Shown: positions 42,444-49,704 of the stretch, piece after piece
Layout of the letters: every line of letters begins with the position of its first letter
How positions within the stretch are numbered: the first letter of the stretch is position 1
Source of the DNA: Ruminiclostridium cellobioparum DSM 1351 = ATCC 15832
GTDB taxonomy: Bacteria; Bacillota; Clostridia; Acetivibrionales; DSM-1351
NCBI RefSeq assembly: GCF_000621505.1
Contig: NZ_JHYD01000038.1
Location: 1 to 64,000 of the forward strand
Reading direction: 5' to 3'
DNA length: 64,000 bases
Made by a program: the position numbers and the translations under genes
Notes under the pieces: model-generated
The model's database searches: none
Told to the model about the DNA's origin: nothing
Seen by the model: the letters and a program-made list of their open reading frames with translations, nothing else

Positions 42444-43847
42444 ATGAAAAATCTTAAAAGATTTAAAATTATATCATTGGTACTTTGTTTGACAATGTTA
42501 ACTGTTCTGTTTGCAGCCTGCGGCAGCAGCCAGACTTCAGATTCCGGAACCTCCGCTGCGGCAGGGACAAATGCGGCTTCAACAACTTCAGGCGGTGATT
42601 CTGCAAAAGCACCGGTTACAGGTGAAATCAAGTATAATTTCTGGGGAAATGCCGATCAGGCAAAGGCAATTCAAACTCAAATAGACAGCTTTACCGCAAA
42701 GAACCCTGGTATAAAGGTTAACCTGGATTTTGCAGATTGGGGAAACTATTGGACAAAGCTTGCCACCCAGAGTGCGGCAGGAAGTGCACCTGATGTGTTC
42801 GCAATGTCAACAACCCTGTATCTTGCCGACTATGCCAATAAAGGATATCTGGTGGATGTGGGTGAATTGGCCGGTAAAGATAATTTTGACTTGAACAAAT
42901 ACTATAAGTCGGCTCTTGACCTTTCATCCTATAATGGCAAGGTTTACGGACTTCCACAGGATATTAACACAATAATACTGGCCTACAACACCGATATGTT
43001 TGAAAAAGCAGGTTTATCGGCACCGGCGGCAGATGCTACCTGGGATGATATAATGGCAATGGCAAAGAAACTGACATTGGACAAAAACGGAAAGAATGCC
43101 GAAGATCCGGCTTTTGATTCAAAAAATATCGTGCAGTGGGGATTGGCTAACTATTCCACCTGGATAGACGGCTTTGTAGATCCCATTGCCAATTCATACG
43201 GTGAAGGACTTGTATCCCTTGACGGATCAAAATCCAATTTATTGGGTGATTCCTCCAAAAGGACATTCCAGTATTTGTATGATGCGATATGGAAATACCA
43301 CGTAGCTCCGGATTTCGATACCGTTCCTGCATGGACTGATATATTTGCCCAGGGCAAATGTGCCATATATCCTCTGGCATCCTACCTGCTTTACGGATAT
43401 GCCGACGAATCAAAGGGAATCAACATAAACTATGACGTAATGCAGATGCCGAAGGGCACCACAGGCAAAAACTTCAACCCTGTTCAATCCAAGGGCATAT
43501 GTATATCACCTTCGTCAAAGAATATTCCTGCAGCCTGGGAATTTACAAAGTTCATAGCCAGTGAAGAGAATTACAAGTCGGTAGTTTCAAGTGGTGCGGG
43601 CCTGTCTCCTATAGATTCCATCAATAAGGAATTGTTCCTGACTGCAAAATTCGGACCAAAGAATACAAAGCAGGTTTATCTGGATGCGCTTCAAAATCCT
43701 TGTCCTCTGTGGCAGACAGTAAGAGCGGGAGATGCCAATACCAAAATCGGTGAAATATCCGAATATATTATGAAAAACAAGGTTTCAGTTGATGAAGGTT
43801 TGAAGAAGATGGATGAAGCAGTTCAGCAAATTCTCGATGATAAATAA
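42444..43847 (+). CDS. Extracellular sugar-binding lipoprotein of the ABC importer
   Basis: 467 residues; ATG with AAGGGGGA upstream. Lipoprotein signal peptide ends in L-F-A-A-C-G-S-S, the Cys near 26 being lipidated; a Ser/Thr/Ala-rich tether (to about 60) follows. The mature domain is the family 1 solute-binding fold with I-K-Y-N-F-W-G-N-A-D, D-V-F-A-M-S-T-T-L-Y-L-A-D-Y-A, A-L-D-L-S-S-Y-N-G-K-V-Y-G-L-P-Q-D. It captures the sugar outside the membrane for the two permeases. The gap of 178 bases from the permease holds no gene. Confidence 0.92.
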   Translation: MKNLKRFKIISLVLCLTMLTVLFAACGSSQTSDSGTSAAAGTNAASTTSGGDSAKAPVTGEIKYNFWGNADQAKAIQTQIDSFTAKNPGIKVNLDFADWGNYWTKLATQSAAGSAPDVFAMSTTLYLADYANKGYLVDVGELAGKDNFDLNKYYKSALDLSSYNGKVYGLPQDINTIILAYNTDMFEKAGLSAPAADATWDDIMAMAKKLTLDKNGKNAEDPAFDSKNIVQWGLANYSTWIDGFVDPIANSYGEGLVSLDGSKSNLLGDSSKRTFQYLYDAIWKYHVAPDFDTVPAWTDIFAQGKCAIYPLASYLLYGYADESKGININYDVMQMPKGTTGKNFNPVQSKGICISPSSKNIPAAWEFTKFIASEENYKSVVSSGAGLSPIDSINKELFLTAKFGPKNTKQVYLDALQNPCPLWQTVRAGDANTKIGEISEYIMKNKVSVDEGLKKMDEAVQQILDDK

Positions 43848-43864
43848 AAAATTCTTCTTTTTTA

Positions 43865-44137
43865 CCCTCTATTAGCAATGTACAATACGTTTTTGAGTGG
43901 TTAATTTGCCCTGCGGCTGCGTTGAAGCCGCTTGCAAGGCACAAAGCCTTACTGCACGCCTTTGCCTTGCCGCAAGCCCAATTATCTCACTCAAAAATCA
44001 CCGACCTCCCGCTGAGATATTTTGGCAATTTTCGAGGAGGATGGACGCAGCCTTGCTGTGACGCAAGGCAAGGACGACGACAAAGAAAAGCGGCAAAATA
44101 GCCGGCGTGAGGCGTGTTATACAATGTCAATAGAGGG
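43865..44137. mobile_element. MITE-like element, 273 bases, flanked by TA
   Basis: The ends are imperfect inverted repeats: CCCTCTATTAGCAATGTACA at the left and TATACAATGTCAATAGAGGG at the right. TA lies directly outside both ends (43863-43864 and 44138-44139), the target duplication of IS630/Tc1-mariner transposons. There is no gene inside. A second inverted repeat (TTTTTGAGTG near 43890 with CACTCAAAAA near 43989) lies within, and the element is richer in GC than its surroundings. It occupies most of the 400-base gap behind the sugar-binding gene. Confidence 0.7.
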
Positions 44138-44246
44138 TATTAATATTTAATTTAAAATAAGAGTTATAAATATTAATTACTGAAAAGGGCTGGTCCGGAT
44201 ATGAGGTTTATCCGGGACGGCTTCTGCTCGGTTAAAGGAGAAAAAA

Positions 44247-44876
44247 TTGAAATATATATGCAAAAGGACCAATGAATATCTAGAGATTGACGGAAGGCTT
44301 CACAAGCCGGTATGGGGCAATGCTGTTGAGGTAAGCCTCAGAGATAATTCCACCGGCAAAGCTCCGCCGAGAGATACCTTTGTCAGGCTTATGTGGAATG
44401 ACAGATTTCTTTATGCAGGCTTCCGGTGCCAGTATGAAACCATAAATGCCACTTTAACGGAATTCAATGACAAGCTTTATAATGAAGACGTAGTAGAAAT
44501 ATTTATAGACGATGACAGGGACAAAAAAACATATATTGAAATTGAGATCAATCCGCTCAATGCAGTTTTACATTACAGCATACACAATAATCCCGGCCGA
44601 AGAATTGTGGCATTCGCAAGAACAGAACAGGTAATACAATCGGCTGTGATAATTGATGAGATAAACAAGACTTTTTTTGTAGAAATGGCAATCCCCTTTA
44701 CTGAATTTGCAACAGCCGGGAGTATCCCGCCAAATCCATATGATACATGGCTTTTCAACCTGTACAGGATAGACAGGGAAGTCAACGGCCCAATACGGTA
44801 TTCCGCCCTTTCTCCCACAGGGCAGGATAATTTTCATATGCCTTCTGCGTTTATAGAAATTGAATTTGGGATTTAA
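44247..44876 (+). CDS. CBM9-like carbohydrate-binding domain protein
   Basis: 209 residues; TTG start at 44247 with AAAGGAG six bases upstream; no ATG fits. The sequence has the CBM9 opening I-D-G-R-L-H-K-P-V-W near 14-23 and the pattern V-R-L-M-W-N-D-R-F-L-Y-A-G-F-R near 46-60, then D-V-V-E-I-F-I-D near 80-87. CBM9 (DOMON-like beta-sandwich) modules bind xylan or cello-oligosaccharide ends. There is no signal peptide and no catalytic domain, so the protein may be a cytosolic lectin-like unit or a cell-surface module whose signal was lost. It follows the sugar importer behind the MITE. Confidence 0.75.
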   Translation: MKYICKRTNEYLEIDGRLHKPVWGNAVEVSLRDNSTGKAPPRDTFVRLMWNDRFLYAGFRCQYETINATLTEFNDKLYNEDVVEIFIDDDRDKKTYIEIEINPLNAVLHYSIHNNPGRRIVAFARTEQVIQSAVIIDEINKTFFVEMAIPFTEFATAGSIPPNPYDTWLFNLYRIDREVNGPIRYSALSPTGQDNFHMPSAFIEIEFGI

Positions 44877-45006
44877 CATATTACTCTGAGTTCTGTAGAA
44901 ATTTGAAAACACATATAATTCATTATGAACAATAATAAGTAACTGAAATAAACAGGCAAAATTTTGGTAACAATATCAAAAATGGGGTATTAATTATCAA
45001 TATAGT

Positions 45007-45114
45007 ATATCCACAGGCCAAATTCCTTAAAGGAGCAGTTATAAACAGGGTTATTCACATTATCCACAGAAAACTATACACAAAACAGGTGTTTTGTTGA
45101 AGATATGTGTATAA
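45007..45114. promoter_or_regulatory. Cluster of DnaA boxes before hpf
   Basis: Perfect TTATNCACA matches: TTATTCACA (45051-45059), TTATCCACA (45060-45068) and, on the minus strand, TGTGTATAA (45106-45114). One-mismatch copies: ATATCCACA (45007-45015) and CTATACACA (45074-45082). The intergenic region (44877-45303) is AT-rich and has no gene. It could be a DnaA-titrating or DnaA-regulated site; no dnaA or dnaN gene is near, so it is not the standard replication origin. Confidence 0.6.
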
Positions 45115-45303
45115 CTCATGCAATTATTGTGAATTCAATATTTAGAGTTATTGAAAATTTAACATTAAAATAACACTAAAATGATTGCAATATTTTGAAG
45201 GATTTTGTCCGGGTGGTGTAGAAGTACTATTTCATAACAAGTACCACTGTAAAAAAACTCAAAGATTTAATTGCACAAAAAACTCAGAGAGGGGCTGTTA
45301 TTT

Positions 45304-45834
45304 ATGAAAATAATTATTACAGGAAAAAATATCGAGGTTACCGAAGGTCTAAGGGAGAGAGTAACCAAGAAAATTAACAAGCTTGATAAATTTTTTACCA
45401 AGGAAACAGAAGCGCATGTTACTTTGAGTGTTCAAAAGGCAAGGCAGATAGTGGAGGTCACAATACCGTTCAACGGGATTGTATTGAGAGCCGAAGAGTC
45501 AAACGACGATATGTATAATTCAATAGATAAAACAGTGGATCTTCTTGAAAGACAAATCAGAAAAAATAGAACCAGACTTGAAAGAAGACTCCATGAACAG
45601 TATTTTTCATTTGAAAATGCAAAATTTGCAGAAGATGTTCCTGAAGAAAAGGAATTTAAAATTGTGAGATCAAAGAGATTTGCCGTCAAACCCATGGATG
45701 TTGAAGAGGCGGTACTCCAGATGAACCTGCTGGGCCATGAGTTCTTTATGTTCTTCAATGCCGACACAAAACAGGTAAATGTTGTGTATAAGCGTAAAGA
45801 CGGCAATTACGGGTTGATTGAACCTGAATTTTAA
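45304..45834 (+). CDS. hpf: Ribosome hibernation promoting factor, long form
   Basis: 176 residues from ATG 45304 (GAGAGGGG upstream). The N-terminal S30AE domain (1-100) starts M-K-I-I-I-T-G-K-N-I-E-V-T and has L-D-K-F-F near 28-32; the C-terminal dimerisation domain (about 115-176) carries K-R-F-A-V-K-P-M-D-V-E-E-A-V-L-Q-M and Y-K-R-K-D-G-N-Y-G-L-I-E. Long HPF joins two 70S ribosomes into inactive 100S dimers in stationary phase. Its leader contains a cluster of DnaA boxes. A terminator follows. Confidence 0.94.
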   Translation: MKIIITGKNIEVTEGLRERVTKKINKLDKFFTKETEAHVTLSVQKARQIVEVTIPFNGIVLRAEESNDDMYNSIDKTVDLLERQIRKNRTRLERRLHEQYFSFENAKFAEDVPEEKEFKIVRSKRFAVKPMDVEEAVLQMNLLGHEFFMFFNADTKQVNVVYKRKDGNYGLIEPEF

Positions 45835-45865
45835 GAATTGTCAGGATTATTCCTTACCTTAAATG

Positions 45866-45912
45866 AAAAAGCTCCTTTTTTCTGTAGATAATTACGGGAA
45901 AAAGGGGCTTTT
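45866..45912 (+). terminator. Terminator of hpf
   Basis: AAAAGCTCCTTTTTTC (about 45867-45882) pairs with GGGAAAAAGGGGCTTTT (45896-45912) around a 13-base loop, ending in a T-rich run. The long stem with mismatches is still a clear terminator form. Confidence 0.65.
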
Positions 45913-46111
45913 AATAAATAATACAAAGCCGGGCCGATGAGTCGGAAGCCTTTGAGGCATTACATTATTACATCAATAACCATTGAATATGCCGGAAAAA
46001 TATAAATTTATAATAGAATAGTATAAATACAGCGGAGCCCTTAAAAATATATAATAGTAATATTTAATGAATTTACAGGTCGATACAATTGACCTTTCCA
46101 GGAGGTTTAAA

Positions 46112-47062
46112 ATGTACTATATTGGAGTGGATTTGGGCGGTACAAATATTGCGGCAGGCCTGGTAGACGAGAATGGAAAGATATTTTCCAAAGGCTCGGT
46201 CCCGACCGGAAGAGGCAGGGAATATCAGGAGATAATCAAGGATATGGCTGCCCTGATACTGGAGCTGATAAAGGGACAGGGACTTGAAGTCACCGATTTT
46301 AAAAGTATCGGTGTGGGCAGCCCCGGAGTTCCCGACTGCAAAGAGGGAAAAATAGTATATGCCAGTAACATAAAGCTCAGGGATGTATCTTTGAGAGAGG
46401 AACTTGGAAAATATATAGCCCTGCCTGTATACGTCAACAATGACGCCAATATTGCCGCGTACGCAGAGAGTGTGGCCGGGGCGGCAAAGGGATATAAGAC
46501 TTCTGTAACAGTAACCATCGGTACAGGCATCGGAAGCGGAATAATCATAGACGGAAAGATCTTCAGCGGCTTCAACAACGCTGCTGCCGAACTGGGGCAC
46601 ATGGTGCTTAAAATGGATGGAGAACCGTGCAACTGCGGCAGAAAGGGCTGCTGGGAAAGCTATGCCTCAGCTACCGCATGTATACGCCAGACCAGAGAGG
46701 CGGCAGAAAAGCACCCTGATTCGCTTATAAACAGACTTGTTGACGGTGACCTTGATAAAATAGATGCCAAAACGGCTTTTGATGCCGCAAAACAGGGTGA
46801 TAAAACAGCAGTTGCGGTGGTTGACACCTATATCCGTTATATAGGAGAGGGTTTGGCCAATATAGTCAACAGTTTCCAGCCCGAGATTATTGTTATAGGA
46901 GGCGGAGTCTGCAAGGAAGGGGAATTTCTGCTGGAACCCCTGAGAAAATATCTGAAGGAAAATACCTTTGCACCTGCTCATAATATTAAAATTGCCGGGC
47001 TGAAGGCGGCCGAAATGGGAAATGACGCAGGCATAGTGGGAGCTGCAATGCTGAGGGAATAG
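46112..47062 (+). CDS. ROK-family glucokinase
   Basis: 316 residues from ATG 46112, with AGGAGG at 46100-46105. The ATP-binding start is G-V-D-L-G-G-T-N-I-A-A-G-L, the catalytic region V-Y-V-N-N-D-A-N near 107-114 holds the Asp base, and the zinc motif is C-N-C-G-R-K-G-C-W-E near 174-183. Such glucokinases phosphorylate glucose with ATP for glycolysis. The gene stands alone with its own start signals, between hpf and the LtaS-type gene; a regulatory helix-turn-helix is lacking, so it is a kinase rather than a ROK repressor. Confidence 0.9.
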   Translation: MYYIGVDLGGTNIAAGLVDENGKIFSKGSVPTGRGREYQEIIKDMAALILELIKGQGLEVTDFKSIGVGSPGVPDCKEGKIVYASNIKLRDVSLREELGKYIALPVYVNNDANIAAYAESVAGAAKGYKTSVTVTIGTGIGSGIIIDGKIFSGFNNAAAELGHMVLKMDGEPCNCGRKGCWESYASATACIRQTREAAEKHPDSLINRLVDGDLDKIDAKTAFDAAKQGDKTAVAVVDTYIRYIGEGLANIVNSFQPEIIVIGGGVCKEGEFLLEPLRKYLKENTFAPAHNIKIAGLKAAEMGNDAGIVGAAMLRE

Positions 47063-47078
47063 TGAGATAATTCATGAA

Positions 47079-47108
47079 TTGACTTTTTGTCTCCTAAAGT
47101 AATATAAT
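47079..47108 (+). promoter_or_regulatory. Promoter of the LtaS-type gene
   Basis: TTGACT (47079-47084), an 18-base spacer, then perfect TATAAT (47103-47108), about 50 bases before the gene start. Confidence 0.65.
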
Positions 47109-47156
47109 TACTACGAATTTGATTTTATTTTGTATTTCTATGGGAGAAAATAAAAT

Positions 47157-49040
47157 ATGATGGCTAAAACTTCTTATGGTATTACCGTAGCTCATAGAAG
47201 AGGCACTAAACGGGGGGATGGATTCCTTGGATACCTTGCCCAGGAGTGGTTATTGTTTTTGACATTCGGTATGCTGCTTATCAAATCCATCATTCTTATG
47301 GGTTTTGTTTACAGCCATAACCAGTCTCTGATCGACATGTCCCGTGGAATTAAGAATATTACGTATATGCCGGTATGCGCAGCATTTTTACTGATAGTTA
47401 CGGCCTTCAGCTTCCTGGCAAAGAACAGGGGAAGACTTTGGCTCTTGCTGATACTCAATCTTTTTGTGTCCTTTCTGTTTGCCTTTGATGCGGTATATTT
47501 AAGGGCCAGCGGCAATTTTCTCTCAACCCAGCTGCTAAGGCAGACCGGGAATCTTAATAATCTCTGGGACAGCATCTTTGCCATGTTCAGACCCTGTGAC
47601 ATAGCTTTCTTTTTTGATATTCCGATTATTGCTGTTTTGCTGATCATATCAAGAAATTTGGTGTACTATGACTCACCGCTGTTTACCAGTCTTAAAGCCA
47701 GATTAACTGCATTCTTCGCAGTTATTATACTATCTGCCGGATATCTTGCTGCAAGCCATATAATTATTGATGTATACGGCCATAACAAAAATAACTACAT
47801 TTTTTATACCCATTGGAATCCTGCTCAGACAATCTGCAATACATCACCAATGGGATATCATGTTTATGACTGCTATGTTTTTTTCTCGGATTTTAAGCCG
47901 TACAGGCTGTCAATAAAAAACAGGAATGAAATCCAGGCATGGATAAATCAAAAAAACGAAAAACTCCCGCCCAACGCTTACAAGGGCATTTATAAAGGAA
48001 AGAACCTGCTGGTTCTGCAGGTGGAATCCCTGGAAAACTTCGTTGTGGGACAGTCGGTGGACGGGCAGGAAATAACTCCTTCACTCAATAAACTGCTGCC
48101 CAACAGCATTTACTTTGACAACTATTATGCACAGGTGAATGAGGGAACCAGCTCGGATGCCGATTTAATGACAAATACATCGGTATTTCCGGTCAGAAAG
48201 GGAAGCACCTTCTTCAGATTTCCATATACCAGCTACAATTCACTGCCTGCCATAATGGGAAGGCACGGCTATAATACAAAGGCCATCCATCCTGACAACG
48301 GCGAATACTGGAATTGGATGAAAGCCCTGGGCAATATGGGTTTTCAGGAGTGCATCGACGCCAGGAGCTTTAAAATGGATGAGATTATCTTCCTTGGACT
48401 GAGTGACGGATCCTTTCTCAGGCAGGTCAAGGATACCGTAATCAGTCAGAAAACACCGTTTTATAACTTCATGGTTACCCTATCCAGCCATTCACCCTTT
48501 GAAATGCCTGTCTGGCACCGGAAGTTAAAATTGGATCAAACACTGGGAGAAACCAAACTGGGCGGTTATTTCCAAAGTATAAACTATACCGACGGCTGTA
48601 TTGGGACCTTCATTGATGAACTTGATAAATCAGGGGTGCTGGATAACACCGTACTGGTAATATACGGGGATCATGACTCGGTCCATAAATATTTCGATGA
48701 TGAAATTCAGAGTATAAAGCCTTCTCAGGCCTGGTGGCTGGACAATGACAAGAGAATTCCCCTGATCATTTACAGCAAAGGCCAGAAAGCCCGGACAATC
48801 CATACCAACGGCGGTCAGATAGATCTTATGCCCACATTGCTGTACCTGTTTGGAATTGACGAAAGCGAGTATGAATCAACAGTGTTTGGAAGAAACCTTC
48901 TAAATACCAGGGAGGATTATGTTCTCCTTTCCAACGGAGAATTCCGAGGTAGTATAGGGGAGACAAAGAAGGCCGAGGTGTTAAAAGGTCTTGAATATGC
49001 AGATATGGCCATCAGATCGGATTTCTTCAGGAATAAGTAA
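47157..49040 (+). CDS. LtaS-family membrane sulfatase (lipoteichoic-acid-synthase-like)
   Basis: 627 residues; ATG 47157 (or 47160) behind GGGAG. Five membrane segments (about 30-215) are followed by an extracellular alkaline-phosphatase-fold domain. Key marks are V-E-S-L-E near 286-290 (metal Glu), N-E-G-T-S-S-D near 329-335 with the nucleophile Thr, and Y-G-D-H-D-S-V-H-K near 502-510. LtaS enzymes polymerise glycerol phosphate from phosphatidylglycerol onto a membrane anchor; other family members act on glycolipids or peptidoglycan. Followed by the shikimate kinase gene without a gap, which is probably co-transcribed. Confidence 0.88.
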   Translation: MMAKTSYGITVAHRRGTKRGDGFLGYLAQEWLLFLTFGMLLIKSIILMGFVYSHNQSLIDMSRGIKNITYMPVCAAFLLIVTAFSFLAKNRGRLWLLLILNLFVSFLFAFDAVYLRASGNFLSTQLLRQTGNLNNLWDSIFAMFRPCDIAFFFDIPIIAVLLIISRNLVYYDSPLFTSLKARLTAFFAVIILSAGYLAASHIIIDVYGHNKNNYIFYTHWNPAQTICNTSPMGYHVYDCYVFFSDFKPYRLSIKNRNEIQAWINQKNEKLPPNAYKGIYKGKNLLVLQVESLENFVVGQSVDGQEITPSLNKLLPNSIYFDNYYAQVNEGTSSDADLMTNTSVFPVRKGSTFFRFPYTSYNSLPAIMGRHGYNTKAIHPDNGEYWNWMKALGNMGFQECIDARSFKMDEIIFLGLSDGSFLRQVKDTVISQKTPFYNFMVTLSSHSPFEMPVWHRKLKLDQTLGETKLGGYFQSINYTDGCIGTFIDELDKSGVLDNTVLVIYGDHDSVHKYFDDEIQSIKPSQAWWLDNDKRIPLIIYSKGQKARTIHTNGGQIDLMPTLLYLFGIDESEYESTVFGRNLLNTREDYVLLSNGEFRGSIGETKKAEVLKGLEYADMAIRSDFFRNK

Positions 49041-49062
49041 TATGTACAGAAAGGATTTACAA

Positions 49063-49572
49063 GTGAGAAATATCGTATTGATCGGGATGCCAAGTGCGGG
49101 AAAAAGCACGGTTGGCGTAATCATAGCAAAAAATCTCGGAATGAATTTCATAGATACCGATGTATTGATACAAACCCGGCAGGGCAAGCTTCTCCAGGAA
49201 ATACTGGACACCGAAGGCACCGAGTCATTCCTGGAAATGGAGGAGGAGGCCATCCTGTCCATGGACTGCAGCAATACGGTCATAGCCACCGGCGGAAGTG
49301 TCGTATACAGCGGAAGGGCAATGGAGCATCTAAAGCGGAACGGTCTCGTAATATACCTCCATATTGCCATGGAGACGGTATATACCAGGCTGAGAAATTT
49401 AAAGACCAGGGGAGTGGTTCTGAGCAAGGGGCAAACTCTTGAAGACATATACAGGGAGAGGGTTCCTCTTTATGAGAAATACGCCGGCATCAAGCTGGAC
49501 TGTTCAAACAATTCCATTGAAGATACTCTTGAAGATACCCTGGAAGCGGTTAAACGGGAATTTAGCCGGTAA
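49063..49572 (+). CDS. aroK: Shikimate kinase
   Basis: 169 residues from the GTG at 49063 (AAGGA seven bases upstream, N-terminus R-N-I-V-L-I-G-M-P-S-A-G-K-S-T); an ATG at 49042 is also possible. The P-loop is G-M-P-S-A-G-K-S-T, the substrate-binding Asp in F-I-D-T-D-V near 31-36, E-E-E-A-I-L near 61-66 and A-T-G-G-S-V near 76-81 follow, and the lid R-G-V-V-L near 112-116 is short. It phosphorylates shikimate in aromatic amino acid synthesis. The P-loop differs slightly from the common G-x-x-G-x-G-K-S/T form, as in some clostridial forms. Confidence 0.83.
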   Translation: MRNIVLIGMPSAGKSTVGVIIAKNLGMNFIDTDVLIQTRQGKLLQEILDTEGTESFLEMEEEAILSMDCSNTVIATGGSVVYSGRAMEHLKRNGLVIYLHIAMETVYTRLRNLKTRGVVLSKGQTLEDIYRERVPLYEKYAGIKLDCSNNSIEDTLEDTLEAVKREFSR

Positions 49573-49704
49573 AAACCGGCTGCCTTGATATAAAACGGCA
49601 TATGAAATATAATTAAAAAGGGGTGTTAAAGGTTTCACATATATTTAAATTGTGTTGGCTTTGCGGCACGCCTTTTAACTTTGGTTTAAATTACGGAGGA
49701 AAAA

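Noticed and set aside
44877-45303. Replication origin (oriC)
   Set aside because: DnaA boxes are present, but dnaA, dnaN, recF, gyr or rpmH genes are absent. A DnaA-box cluster outside oriC is the better reading.
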